NCBI RefSeq assembly: GCF_014650555.1
Contig: NZ_BMVE01000007.1
Coordinates: 372,001 to 436,000 of the forward strand
Origin: Streptomyces goshikiensis
GTDB taxonomy: Bacteria > Actinomycetota > Actinomycetes > Streptomycetales > Streptomycetaceae
Direction of reading: 5' to 3'
DNA: 64,000 nucleotides
Shown here: piece by piece, positions 39,101-48,800 of the stretch
Layout: each line of letters begins with the position of its first letter
Position numbering within the stretch: the stretch's first letter is position 1
Notes under the pieces: generated by a model
The model's input: the letters and a program-made list of their open reading frames with translations, nothing else
Told to the model about the DNA's origin: nothing
Database searches by the model: none
Made by a program: the position numbers and the translations under genes

Positions 39101-42100
39101 GGTTCAGCGGGACCAACGCCCATGCCATCATCGAGCAGGCCCCGGTGGAACAGGGGTCCGACGAGCAGGGGACCCCTGCGCCGCCGACCCCCCACCCCCT
39201 ACTGACCACGACCACCCCGCAGGACACCGGTTCCGACGCGCGGACCCCCCTGCCCTGGGCGCTGACGGCCAAGACCGAGAAGGCGCTGAGGGGCCAGGCC
39301 GACCGCCTGCTGGACCACCTCGCCACCCGTCCTGACCTGCGACGGGTCGACGTCGGCCACTCCCTGGCCAGCACGCGCACGGCCCACGACCGGCGCGCGG
39401 TACTGATCGGCCGGGACCAGCAGGAGCACCTCGCGGGCCTGGCCGCCCTGGCCGCCGGAGGCACCGCACCCCTGCTCGTCCAGGGGTCGGTCATCGGGGG
39501 CAAGACCGCGTTCGTGTTCCCCGGACAGGGGTCGCAATGGGTGGGCATGGCACAGGCGCTGATGGACGCTTCACCCGTGTTTGCTGCCCGGGTGGATGAG
39601 TGTGCGAAGGCGCTGGAGCCCTTCACCGACTGGTCGTTGGTGGATGTGCTCCGGGGCGTCGACGGCGCGCCCTCGCTCGACCGGGTGGATGTGGTGCAGC
39701 CCGCGCTGTTCGCGGTGATGGTGTCGCTGGCCGAGGTGTGGCGTGCGGCGGGTGTGCGTCCGGGTGCGGTGATCGGGCATTCGCAGGGTGAGATCGCGGC
39801 CGCCTGTGTGGCCGGGATCCTGTCGCTGGACGACGCGGCCCGTGTGGTGGCTCTGCGGAGCCAGGCCATCGGCCGGGTGCTCGCCGGTCTGGGCGGCATG
39901 GTCTCCGTGCCCCTGCCTGCCATTGAGGTTCGGGAACGGATCGCGCCGTGGGGCGAGCAGCGGATCTCGGTCGCCGCCGTCAACGGCCCCTCCTCCGTCG
40001 TGGTGTCCGGTGAGGTCCAGGCTCTGGATGAGCTGCTTGCCGCGTGCGAGGCGGACGGGGTCCGTGCCAAGCGGATCGCGGTGGACTACGCCTCGCACTC
40101 CGCCCAGGTGGAGCTGCTCCGTGAGGAGCTCGACACGCTTCTCGCCCCGATCGTCCCGCAGGCGGCGGAGGTTCCCTTCCTGTCGACGGTGACGGGGGAG
40201 TGGGTGAAGGGTCCCGAGCTGGACGCCGGTTACTGGTTCCGGAACCTGCGCCGGACCGTGGAGCTTGAGCAGGCGACCCGGACGCTGCTGGAGCAGGGCT
40301 TCGGGGTGTTCATCGAGTCGAGCCCGCATCCGGTGCTGACGGTGGGCATGCAGGAGACCGTCGAGGACGCGGGCCGTGAGGCCGCCGTGCTCGGTTCCCT
40401 GCGGCGTAACGAGGGTGGTCTGGAGCGGTTCTGGCTCTCCCTCGGCGAGGCCTATGTCCGCGGTGTGGCCGTGGACTGGGACGCCGTGTTCGCCGGTACC
40501 GGTGCCCAGCGCGTGGACCTGCCCACCTATGCCTTCCAGTCGCAGCGGTTCTGGCCGGAGGCCGCGCCGGTCGAAGCGGGCGATGCGCCCGTGGAGAGCG
40601 CGATCGACGCCCGGTTCTGGGACGCCGTCGAACGCGAGGACCTCGCCGCGCTCACCGCCGAACTGCGGATCGAGGGCGACCAGCCCCTGACCGCCCTGCT
40701 CCCCGCGCTGTCCTCCTGGCGTCGGCAGAGCCGCGAGCAGTCCACCGTCGACGGCTGGCGCTACCGGGTCGTGTGGAAGCCCCTGGCCGAAGCCGCCACC
40801 ACCCGCCTCTCCGGCACCTGGCTGGCCGTCGTACCCGAGGCGGTCTCCGGACCGGCCGGTGACGCGGCCGCCGCTGTCCTTCGTACGCTCGCCGACCGGG
40901 GCGCGGAGGTCCGTACCGTCACCGTGGCCGCCGACGCGGCCGGCCGGGAGGCGCTCACCGTCGCCCTGAAGGCCGCCACGGCCTCGACGGCCGCCCCCGC
41001 CGGGGTGCTGTCCCTCCTCGCCCTCGGCGACGACGGGGCCGCGCTGTGCGCGCACTCCGGGCTCCTCGGCACCGCCGCGCTCGTCCAGGCCCTCGGGGAC
41101 GCCGATGTGTCCGCGCCGCTGTGGTGCGTCACCCGCGGCGCCGTCTCCGTGGCCCGCTCCGAGCGGCTCCAGGATCCGGCGCAGGCACTCCTGTGGGGCT
41201 TCGGCCGCACCGCCGCGCTCGAATTCCCCGACCGCTGGGGCGGCCTGCTCGACCTGCCCGCGCAGGCCGACGACCGGACCCTCGAACGGCTCGCCGGGGT
41301 CCTGGCCGGTGACGGCTCCGAGGACCAGGTGGCGCTCCGCGCCTCCGGGCTCTTCGGCCGGCGGCTGGCCCACGCCCCGCTCGCCGACGCGCCGACCCCG
41401 CCCGGCTGGCGTCCGCGCGGTACGACGCTGGTCACCGGCGGCACGGGAGCGCTCGGCGCCCACGTGGCGCGCTGGCTCGCCGAGAACGGCGCCGAGCACC
41501 TGATCCTGACCAGCCGTCGCGGTGCCGAGGCGCCCGGCGCGGCCGAGCTGCGCGAGGAACTGACCGCGCTCGGCGCCCGCGTCACCCTCGCCGCCTGCGA
41601 CATGGCCGACCGTGACGCCGTCACCGCGCTCCTCGCCGACGTCCCCGCCGACCAGCCGCTGACCGCCGTCGTGCACACCGCCGGTGTCCTCGACGACGGG
41701 GTCATCGACGGGCTGACCCCCGAGCGGTTCGCGACCGTGCTCGCCCCCAAGGCGGACGCGGCGCTGACCCTGCACGAGCTGACCCGCGACCTGGACCTGT
41801 CCGCTTTCGTGCTCTTCTCCGGAGTCGCCGGCACCCTCGGTGACGCCGGGCAGGGCAACTACGCGGCCGCCAACTCCTACCTCGACGCCCTCGCCGAGCA
41901 GCGGCACGCCGACGGCCTGCCCGCCACCTCGGTGGCCTGGGGCCGCTGGGGTGACAGCGGGCTCGCCGCGGGCGGCGCCATCGGGGAGCGGCTCGACCGC
42001 GGCGGTGTGCCCGCCATGGCGCCGCGCGCCGCGATCCGGGCGCTCCAGCAGGCCCTCGACCACGCCGAACCGGCCGTAGCCGTCGCCGACATCCAGTGGG

Positions 42101-42753
42101 AGCGGTTCACGCCCGGCTACACCGCCGTACGGCCCAGCCCGTTCCTCGTCGACCTGCCCGAGGTGCGTGCGCTCGTACGGGCCGCGGCGGCCGCCGGTGA
42201 CGCGGCCGGCGCGGACGGGGAGGGCTCCCCGGCCGAGGCGCTGCGCCGACGCCTGTCGGTGATGCCGCAGGCCGAGCAGGCCCTGGCCGTACTGGAACTG
42301 GTCCGCTCGCACGCGGCGACGGCCCTCGGGCACCCCACCACCGACGAGGTGGGCGCGGGCCGCGCGTTCAAGGAGCTCGGTTTCGACTCCCTGATCGCGC
42401 TGGAGCTCCGCAACCGCCTGAACGCCGCCACCGGGCTGAAACTCCCGGCGACCCTGGTCTTCGACCACCCGACCCCGGCGGTCCTCGCCGACTTCCTGCG
42501 CGGCGAGATCGTCCAGGACGGCAGCGCCGCGGCGGCGCCGGGGATCGCGGAACTCGAAAAGCTTGAGTCCGCGCTGTCCGTCATCGACCCGGACGGCGAG
42601 ACACGTTCCGACATCGCCTCGCGCCTGCAGGCACTCCTGGCGAAGTGGGGTGAACCGCAGGCCCATTCGAGTGGGGGGGCCGTGGCCGAGAAGCTCCAGG
42701 AAGCCACGGCAGACGAGCTCTTCGACTTCATCGAGAACGAGCTCGGCATCTAG
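33142..42753 (+). CDS. PKS gene D: two methylmalonyl KS-AT-KR-ACP modules
   Basis: A 3203-residue PKS from GTG 33142 (3205 from the less likely GTG 33136). Residues 1-33 are a coiled-coil docking domain (MANEAKLREYLKKVTTDL). D1: KS 34-455 (Cys206), AT about 556-880 (Ser650), KR about 928-1390, ACP (Ser1513). D2: KS from 1573 (Cys1745), AT about 2120-2440 (Ser2214), KR about 2490-2960, ACP (Ser3083). The tail ends ELFDFIENELGI, a docking helix for gene E. Both ATs have GHSQG and YASH, so both should load methylmalonyl-CoA, unlike every other AT whose active site is visible here. They are near-identical copies and use less GC-rich codons than their surroundings. The gene is separated from C by a hairpin and from E by 62 nt. 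It has no TE. It should add two hydroxylated, methyl-branched units. Confidence 0.98.
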   Translation: MANEAKLREYLKKVTTDLDEAYGRLRDIESQAHEPIAITAMSCRFPGGVRSPEELWELLASGGDALTAFPTDRGWDLEHLFSDDPDDQGTSTTREGGFLSGASAFDAHFFGISPREAMAMDPQQRLLLETSWEAFERAGIDPNLLRGSQCGVFVGMNGSDYLTPLLEAAEDYAGHLGTGNASSVLSGRLSYTFGLEGPAVTVDTACSASLVALHLAAQALRAGECSLAVAGGVHVMSTPGLFVEFSKQRGLSTDGRCKAFAAGADGFGPAEGVGVLLLERLSDARKNGRPVLAVLRGSAINQDGASNGLTAPNGPSQQRVIRQALANARLSADQVDVVEAHGTGTSLGDPIEAQALLATYGQDRPSDQPLLLGSVKSNIGHTQAAAGVAGVIKMVLAMQHGVLPQSLHIDEPSPHVDWAAGTVELLTEQTAWPERTHPRRAGVSSFGFSGTNAHVIVEQAPAVEAAEPEAGSGMPVVPWVLSGKSAGALRGQAERLSGWLAGAAGVDPLDVGWSLASTRAGLDHRAVVFGDHAAGVSAVASGALTAGVVTGSAVGGKTAFVFPGQGSQWLGMAAELLESSPVFAARVDECAKALEPFTDWSLVDVLRGVEGAPSLDRVDVVQPALFAVMVSLAEVWRAAGVRPGAVIGHSQGEIAAACVAGILSLDDAARVVALRSQAIGRVLAGLGGMVSVPLPAAEVRERISTWGEQRISVAAVNGPSSVVVSGEVQALEELLASCEADGVRAKRIAVDYASHSAQVELLREELDTLLAPIVPQAAEVPFLSTVTGEWVNGPELDAGYWFRNLRRTVELEQATRTLLEQGFGVFIESSPHPVLTVGMQETVEDAGREAAILGSLRRNEGGLERFWLSLGEAYVRGVAVDWGAVFAGTGAQRVDLPTYSFQQEHFWLESSTAEDPDTATYPADATDARFWEAVERQDVAALIAELDIDGDEALTALLPALSSWRRQGKERSTVDGWRYRITWKPAPEPAATRLDGAWLVAVPETGGAADDVVGALAEHGADVRQITVPRTHDARAQLVERIRTALADGPEVAGVLSLLTPSADEAEPIGSAAPAGVSATLALVQALGDADVAAPLWCVTRGAVSVGRSEQQADPAQAPVWGLGRVTALEHGERWGGLVDLPAQADARTLRRLVGVLAGDAAEDQVAVRSSGLFVRRLVRARLAESPAVREWRPRGTTLVTGGTGALGAHVARWLAENGAEHLILTSRRGAEAPGAAELREELTALGARVTLAACDVSDREALAALLADVPADQPLTAVVHTAAVLDDGVIEALTPEQVERVLRVKVDATLHLHELTRDLDLSAFVLFSSFAATFGAPGQGNYAPGNAFLDAFAEYRRAAGLPATSLAWGPWGDGGMAEGAVGDRMRRHGVIEMAPERAVGALQHALDRDETTLTVADMEWKRFVLAFTSGRARPLLHDLPEARQAMEATRTDAAEDSGSAAVLAQRLAGQPEAEQERLLLELVRTAVAAVLGYAGPDAVDAGRAFKELGFDSLTSVELRNRLGAAAGLKLPPTLVFDYPTPTVLARHLRAEFSGQSAAAPVPTAAAAGSDAEPIAVVAMSCRFPGGVRSPEELWQLLVSGGDALSQFPADRGWDVEALYDPDPDAQGTSYTREGGFLSDAAAFDPAFFGISPREALAMDPQQRLLLETTWEAFERAGIDPETLRGSQSGVFVGTNGSDYSHLVRGAADGLEGHLATGSAGSVVSGRLSYTFGLEGPAVTVDTACSASLVALHLAVQALRSGECTMALAGGVTVMSTPGTFIEFSRQRGLSTDGRCKAFSADADGFSPAEGVGMLLVERLSDARRNGHPVLAVVRGTAINQDGASNGLTAPNGPSQQRVIRQALANARLTTAEVDVVEAHGTGTSLGDPIEAQALLATYGQDRPEGRPLLLGSVKSNIGHAQAAAGVAGVMKMVLAMQHGVLPQSLHIDEPTPHVDWSAGEVALLTERRAWPETGDRPWRAGVSSFGFSGTNAHAIIEQAPVEQGSDEQGTPAPPTPHPLLTTTTPQDTGSDARTPLPWALTAKTEKALRGQADRLLDHLATRPDLRRVDVGHSLASTRTAHDRRAVLIGRDQQEHLAGLAALAAGGTAPLLVQGSVIGGKTAFVFPGQGSQWVGMAQALMDASPVFAARVDECAKALEPFTDWSLVDVLRGVDGAPSLDRVDVVQPALFAVMVSLAEVWRAAGVRPGAVIGHSQGEIAAACVAGILSLDDAARVVALRSQAIGRVLAGLGGMVSVPLPAIEVRERIAPWGEQRISVAAVNGPSSVVVSGEVQALDELLAACEADGVRAKRIAVDYASHSAQVELLREELDTLLAPIVPQAAEVPFLSTVTGEWVKGPELDAGYWFRNLRRTVELEQATRTLLEQGFGVFIESSPHPVLTVGMQETVEDAGREAAVLGSLRRNEGGLERFWLSLGEAYVRGVAVDWDAVFAGTGAQRVDLPTYAFQSQRFWPEAAPVEAGDAPVESAIDARFWDAVEREDLAALTAELRIEGDQPLTALLPALSSWRRQSREQSTVDGWRYRVVWKPLAEAATTRLSGTWLAVVPEAVSGPAGDAAAAVLRTLADRGAEVRTVTVAADAAGREALTVALKAATASTAAPAGVLSLLALGDDGAALCAHSGLLGTAALVQALGDADVSAPLWCVTRGAVSVARSERLQDPAQALLWGFGRTAALEFPDRWGGLLDLPAQADDRTLERLAGVLAGDGSEDQVALRASGLFGRRLAHAPLADAPTPPGWRPRGTTLVTGGTGALGAHVARWLAENGAEHLILTSRRGAEAPGAAELREELTALGARVTLAACDMADRDAVTALLADVPADQPLTAVVHTAGVLDDGVIDGLTPERFATVLAPKADAALTLHELTRDLDLSAFVLFSGVAGTLGDAGQGNYAAANSYLDALAEQRHADGLPATSVAWGRWGDSGLAAGGAIGERLDRGGVPAMAPRAAIRALQQALDHAEPAVAVADIQWERFTPGYTAVRPSPFLVDLPEVRALVRAAAAAGDAAGADGEGSPAEALRRRLSVMPQAEQALAVLELVRSHAATALGHPTTDEVGAGRAFKELGFDSLIALELRNRLNAATGLKLPATLVFDHPTPAVLADFLRGEIVQDGSAAAAPGIAELEKLESALSVIDPDGETRSDIASRLQALLAKWGEPQAHSSGGAVAEKLQEATADELFDFIENELGI
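33241..37806 (+). other. Module D1: KS-AT(methylmalonyl)-KR(B2-type)-ACP
   Basis: KS Cys206 (nt 33757). AT Ser650 (nt 35089) in GHSQG, with YASH at 35395-35406, so methylmalonyl. The dimerisation element FWEAVERQDV begins near 35930. The KR has its Rossmann motif near 36727, LDD at 36997-37005, Ser at 37129 and Tyr1343 (nt 37168). The motif FGAPGQGNY has Pro five residues before Tyr, the mark of B2-type KRs that act on the epimerised methyl and give a D-hydroxyl. ACP Ser1513 (nt 37678). Confidence 0.92.
34807..35870 (+). repeat. Methylmalonyl AT, copy 1 (module D1)
   Basis: Aligns without gaps to 39499-40562 at a constant offset of 4692 nt. Identity is highest from about 34921. 35395-35513 (119 nt) and 35518-35648 (131 nt) are exact matches to 40087-40205 and 40210-40340. 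Codon use here includes many T-ending codons, unlike the flanking KS and KR. Confidence 0.93.
37858..42510 (+). other. Module D2: KS-AT(methylmalonyl)-KR(variant)-ACP
   Basis: KS Cys1745 (nt 38374). AT Ser2214 (nt 39781) in GHSQG with YASH, so methylmalonyl. Dimerisation element FWDAVEREDL near 40615. The KR has its Rossmann motif near 41419, LDD at 41689-41697, Lys and Tyr2907 (nt 41860), but the catalytic Ser position is Gly2894 (nt 41821, FSGVAG), with a Ser just before it. The residue five before Tyr is Ala rather than Pro, so it would be B1-type if active. ACP Ser3083 (nt 42388). A keto group cannot be excluded. Confidence 0.9.
39499..40562 (+). repeat. Methylmalonyl AT, copy 2 (module D2)
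   Basis: Partner of 34807-35870 at +4692 nt with no indel. Protein differences are few and cluster at the edges (for example WVGMAQALMDA here, WLGMAAELLES in copy 1). Confidence 0.93.
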
Positions 42754-42802
42754 CACAGCGGACAGCGCAGGCAGTAGCAGCACAAGGGTTTGTGACGAAC
42801 AT

Positions 42803-42810
42803 GGGTGAGG
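42803..42810 (+). promoter_or_regulatory. Ribosome binding site for gene E
   Basis: GGGTGAGG ends 5 nt before ATG 42816 and overlaps the earlier in-frame ATG 42801, which it therefore argues against. The rest of the 62-nt D-E gap holds only a weak 5-bp inverted repeat (CACAA/TTGTG, 42781-42794). I see no promoter there. Confidence 0.75.
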
Positions 42811-42815
42811 TTCCA

Positions 42816-45800
42816 ATGGCGGATCAGGTAGCAGATCAGGACAAGATCATCGGCTACTTGAAGCGGGTGACGGCCGATCTGCACCAGACGCGGCAGCGCC
42901 TGCGCGAGGTCGAGGCCCAGGAACCGGAGCCGATCGCCATCGTCGGCATGTCCTGCAGGTTCCCCGGCGGCATCCAGTCGCCGGAGGACCTGTGGGACCT
43001 CGTCGCGGGCGGCCGGGACGCCATCACCGACTTCCCCACCGACCGCGGCTGGGACATCGAGTCCCTGTACGACGCCGACCCCGAGCAGCGCGGCACCTCG
43101 TACACCCGCGAGGGCGGATTCCTCGACGGGGTCGGCGAGTTCGACGCCGCGTTCTTCGGGATCAGCCCCCGCGAGACCCTCGGCATGGACCCTCAGCAGC
43201 GCCTGCTGCTCGAAACGTCCTGGGAGACCTTCGAGCGCGCCGGCATCGACCCGGCGACGCTGCGCGGCAGCAAGGCCGGCGTGTTCATCGGCACCAACGG
43301 CCAGGACTACCCCGACCTGCTCCGCGACGGCGTCCCCGAGGGCGTCGAGCAGTACCTCCTCACCGGAAACGCCGCCAGCGTCGTCTCCGGCCGCCTCTCC
43401 TACACCTTCGGCCTCGAAGGCCCCTCCGTCACCATCGACACCGCCTGCTCCTCCTCGCTCGTCGCCCTCCACCTCGCGGTGCAGGCGCTGCGGGGCGGCG
43501 AATGCTCCCTGGCGCTGGCGGGCGGCGTCACCGTCATGTCCAGCCCGCGAGCCTTCGTCCAGTTCAGCCGCCAGCGCGGACTCGCCCCCGACGGCCGCTG
43601 CAAGCCCTTCGCCGACGGCGCCGACGGCACCGGCTGGGGCGAGGGCGTCGGCATGCTCCTCGTCGAGAAGCTCTCCGACGCCCGCCGCCTCGGGCACCCC
43701 GTGCTCGCCGTGGTCCGCGGCAGCGCCATCAACCAGGACGGCGCCTCCAACGGCCTCACCGCCCCCAACGGCCCCTCCCAGCAGCGCGTCATCCGCCAGG
43801 CGCTGACCAACGCCGGACTCACCCCGGCGCAGGTCGACGTCATCGAGGCGCACGGCACCGGCACCACCCTCGGCGACCCCATCGAGGCCCAGGCCATCCT
43901 GGCCACCTACGGCCAGAACCGGCCCGAGGGCCGGCCGCTGTGGCTGGGCTCCATCAAGTCCAACATCGGCCACACCCAGGCCGCCGCCGGTGTCGCGGGC
44001 ATCATCAAGATGGTCGAGGCGATGCGGCACGGCGTCGTGCCCGAGTCCCTCCACATCGACCAGCCGTCCGGCGCCGTCGACTGGGCCACCGGCGCCGTCG
44101 AACTGCTCACGCGGGCCGTGCCGTGGCCCGAGACCGGGCAGCCACGCCGCGCCGGCATCTCCTCCTTCGGCGTCAGCGGCACCAACGCCCACACCGTCAT
44201 CGAACAGGCCCCGCCCGCCGAGGTCCCCGGCGCGGACGCGAAGGCCGAGGACACGGGCGCCACGGACAGCGGCGACCAGGACGCCGGCGCGGAAGGCGCC
44301 ACCGGCCCGGTACCGCTGCTGGTCTCCGGCCAGGGCGACGACGCCCTGCGCGCCCAGGCCGGCCGCCTCGCCGCCCACCTGCGCGCCCACCCCGAACTCG
44401 CCGCGGACCCCGCGGCCCTGACCGACCTCGGGTTCTCCCTCGCCACCAGCCGCTCCGCGCTGGACCGCCGGGCCGTCCTCTTCGCCGCCGACCGCGAGCG
44501 GCTCCTCGCCGACCTCGACGCGCTCGCCGCCGCGGAGCAGCCCGCGACCGCCGTCCTCGGCGCCGTCGGCGACGGCAACACCGCCTTCCTCTTCACCGGC
44601 CAGGGCAGCCAGCGCCCCGGCATGGGCCGGGAGCTGTACGCCACCCACCCCGGGTTCGCGCGCGCCCTCGACGCGGTCCGCGACGAACTCGACCGGCACC
44701 TCGAACGCCCCCTGTACGAGGTGCTGTTCGCGGCCGAGGGCACCCCCGAGGCGGCGCTCCTCGACGCGACCGCCTACACCCAGGCCGCCCTGTTCGCCAT
44801 CGAGGTCGCCCTCTACCGGCAGCTCGAACAGTGGGGCGTCACCGCCGACTTCCTCATCGGGCACTCCATCGGCGAACTCGCCGCCGCCCACGTCTCCGGG
44901 GTCCTCACCCTCCCCGACGCGGCCGCCCTCGTGGCCGCCCGCGGCCGCCTCATGCAGGCCCTGCCCACCGGCGGCGCGATGATCGCCGTCGAGGCCACCG
45001 AGGACGAGATCACCCCGCTGCTCACCGACCGGGTGTCCGTGGCCGCCGTCAACGGCCCCCGCTCCGTGGTCGTCTCCGGTGACGCGGACGCCGCCGGGGA
45101 ACTCGCCGAGACGCTGCGCGCCCGCGGCCGCCGCGTCAAGCGGCTCACCGTCAGCCACGCCTTCCACTCGCCGCTCATGGACCCCATGCTCGACGCGTTC
45201 CGCGAGGCCGCCGAAGCCGTCTCCTACGCGCCGCCCGTCATCCCGATCGTCTCCAACCTCACCGGCGCCTCCGTCACCGCCGAGGAGATCTGCACCGCCG
45301 ACTACTGGGTCCGCCACGTCCGGGAGGCCGTCCGCTTCCACGACGGGGTGCGGGGCCTGGCCGCGCTCGGCGTCACCACCTTCGTCGAGGTCGGCCCCGG
45401 CGGGGTCCTCACCGCCCTCGCGCAGGACTGCCTCACCGGCGAGAACGACCGGGACGACGCCGTCTTCATCCCCGCCCTGCGCGCCGACCGCCTCGAACCG
45501 GCCGCGTTCGCCGCCGCGGTCGCCCAGGCGCACGTCCACGGCGTCACCGCCGACTGGTCCGCCGTCTTCGCGGGCCGCGGCGCCACCCGCGTCGACCTGC
45601 CCACGTACGCCTTCCAGCGCGGCCGGTACTGGCCCGAAGCGCCCACCGCCTGGACCGGCGACGTCACCGCCGCCGGGATCGGCTCCGCCGACCACCCGCT
45701 GCTCGGCGCGGCCATCGCCCTGGCCGACGGCGACGGCTACCTGTTCACCGGCCGGCTCTCGCTGGCCACCCACCCCTGGCTCGCCGACCACACGGTCATG

Positions 45801-48800
45801 GACACCGTGCTGCTGCCCGGCACGGCCTTCGTGGAACTCGCCCTCCAGGCCGGCGAACACACCGGCTGCGAACTCCTCGAAGAGCTCACCCTCCAGGCCC
45901 CCCTGGCCCTGCCCCCGCACGGCGGCGTCCAGATCCAGCTCGCCGTCGGCGCCCCCGACGGCGACGGACGGCGCTCCCTGACCCTGCACTCCCGGCCCGA
46001 GGACGCCGCCGACGACACCTGGGGCGAAGGCGCCTGGACCCGGCACGCCACCGGCTCCCTCGCCCCCGCCGCACGCGACGCCGCGAGCACCCCGGCGGGC
46101 GCCGACCTCACCACCTGGCCGCCGCGGGACGCCACCGCCGTCCCCGTCGACGGCCTCTACGAGCACCTCACCGCCTCCGGCTTCGCCTACGGGCCCGTCT
46201 TCCAGGGCCTGACCGGCGCCTGGCAGCGCGCCGACGAGGTCTTCGCCGAAGTCCGCCTGCCCGAGCAGGCACACGCCGAAGCCGCCCTGTTCGGCCTGCA
46301 CCCCGCCCTGCTGGACGCCGCCCTGCACGCCGTAGGCATCGGCTCCCTGCTGGAGGACACCGAGCACGGCAGGCTGCCGTTCTCCTGGAGCGGCGTCACC
46401 CTCCGCGCCGTCGGCGCCCGCGCCCTGCGCGTCCGCCTCGCCCCCGCCGGCCAGGACACCGTCTCCGTCGACCTGGCCGACGAGACCGGAGCGCCCGTCG
46501 CCTCCGTGGCCGCGCTGCTGCTGCGGCCCGTCTCCCCGGACCAGGTCCACGCCGCGCGCACCGCCTTCCACGACTCCCTGTTCCGCGTCGAGTGGAACCC
46601 GCTGGCCCTGCCGGCCGCCACCACCGTCGCCCCCGGCCAGTGGGCGCTGCTCGCGGGCCCCGACGCCGAGGCCGGTGATGCAGGTGCTCTCGCCGGCACC
46701 GCGGCCCGGTTCGCCGCCGTGCTGCCCGCCGCCGCCGTCCACAACGGCCTCGCCGCGCTCTCCGCCGCGATCGAGGCGGGCGGCCCCGTACCGCAGGCCG
46801 TCGTCGTCCCCGTCGCCGCCCCCGGCGCACCCGCGCCGACCCCCGTCGACGCGACCCTGCCCGCCGCCGTCGGCGACGCGCTGCACCACGCCCTGGAACT
46901 GGCCCAGGCCTGGCTCGCCGACGACCGCTACGCCGGCTCCCGGCTCGTCCTCGTCACCCGGGGCGCCGTCGCCACCACCGCCGGCTCCGACGTGCCCGAC
47001 CTGGCGCACGCCCCGCTGTGGGGCCTGCTGCGCTCCGCCCAGTCCGAGCACCCCGACCGGTTCGTCCTGCTCGACCTGGACGACCGCGAGGAGTCCCTGC
47101 GCGCCCTGCCGGCCGCGCTGGCCACCGCCGAACCCCAGCTCGCCCTCCGCGAGGGCCGCGCCGTCGTGCCCCGGCTCGGCCGAGTCCCCGCCCTGCCCGC
47201 GGCCGAGGGCCAGGAAGCCCGCCCGCTCGACGCGGACGGCACCGCCCTCGTCACCGGCGCCACCGGCACCCTCGGCGGGCTCGTCGCCCGCCACCTCGTC
47301 ACCGGACACGGCGTCCGCCGCCTGCTGCTGACCAGCCGCCGCGGCGAAGGGGCCGCAGGTGCCCCCGAACTGCTGGCGGAGCTGCGCGCCCTGGGCGCCG
47401 AGGTCACCCTCGCCGCCTGCGACGCCGCCGACCGCGAGGCCCTCGCCGCGGTGCTGGCCTCCGTACCGGCCGCGCACCCGCTGACGGCCGTCTTCCACAC
47501 CGCCGGAGTCCTCGACGACGGCATCCTCGAAGCGCTCACCCCGGAGCGGCTCGACCACGTCCTGCCCGCGAAGGTCGACGCGGCCGTCCACCTGCACGAG
47601 CTGACCCGCGACCTCGACCTCGCGGCGTTCGTCCTCTTCTCCGCCGCCGCCGGCACCCTCGGCGCCGCCGGACAGGCCAACTACGCCGCCGCCAACACCT
47701 TCCTCGACGCCCTCGCCCAGCGCCGCCACACCGAAGGCCTGCCCGCCACCGCGCTCGCCTGGGGCCTGTGGGCCGAACGCAGCGGGATGACCGGCGACCT
47801 CGCCGACACCGACCTGGAGCGGATCTCCCGCGCCGGAGTCGCCGCCCTGTCCTCCGCCGAGGGCCTCGCCCTCATGGACACCGCCCGCGCCACCGGCGAG
47901 CCCACCGCGGTCCCCATGCACCTCGACCTGGCCGCACTGCGCCACGCCGACGCCGACATGGTCCCCGCCCTGCTGCGCGGCCTGGTCCGCCCCGCCGCGC
48001 GCCGGGCCGCCGCCCAGAGCGCCGCACCCGCCGACGGCCTCACCGAGCGGCTGCTGCCGCTGACCGCCGCCGAACGCGACCGGCTGCTGCTGGCCACCGT
48101 TCGCGTCCAGGTCGCCGCCGTCCTCGGCTTCCCCGGCCCCGACGCCGTCGACCCCGGCCGCGCCTTCAAGGAACTCGGCTTCGACTCCCTCACCGCCGTC
48201 GAGCTGCGCAACCGCCTCGGCTCGGCCACCGGCGTCCGGCTGCCCGCCACCCTCGTCTTCGACTACCCCACCCCGAACGCCCTCGCCGCGTTCCTGCGCA
48301 CCGAACTCCTCGGCGACCAGGCCGCCCAGGCCCCGGCCGCCACCGCCGCCGCCACCCGCGCCGTCGCCGACGAGCCCATCGCCATCGTCGCCATGAGCTG
48401 CCGCTACCCCGGCGGCGTCAGCACCCCCGAGGAGCTGTGGCAGCTCGTCGCCGGCTCCGCCGACGCGATCTCGCCGTTCCCCGCCGACCGCGGCTGGAAC
48501 CTCGACGCGCTGTACGACTCCGACCCCGGCCGCGCCGGGACCTCGTACACCCGCGAGGGCGGCTTCCTGCACGACGCCGCCGACTTCGACCCGGACGTCT
48601 TCGGCATCAACCCGCGCGAGGCCCTGGCCATGGACCCGCACCAGCGGCTCCTGCTGGAAACCTCCTGGGAGGCCTTCGAACGCGCCGGGATCGACCCGGC
48701 CACCGTCCGCGGCAGCCGCACCGGCGTCTTCGCCGGCGTCATGTACCACGACTACCTGACCCGGCTCCCGGCCGTCCCCGAGGGCCTGGAGGGCTACCTC

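Noticed and set aside
42781..42794. Inverted repeat CACAA/TTGTG in the D-E gap as an operator or terminator
   Set aside because: Five base pairs with a 4-nt loop is too weak to support, and no second copy is seen.
42801..42815. ATG 42801 as the start of gene E
   Set aside because: It overlaps the best ribosome binding sequence (GGGTGAGG), which is correctly placed for ATG 42816.
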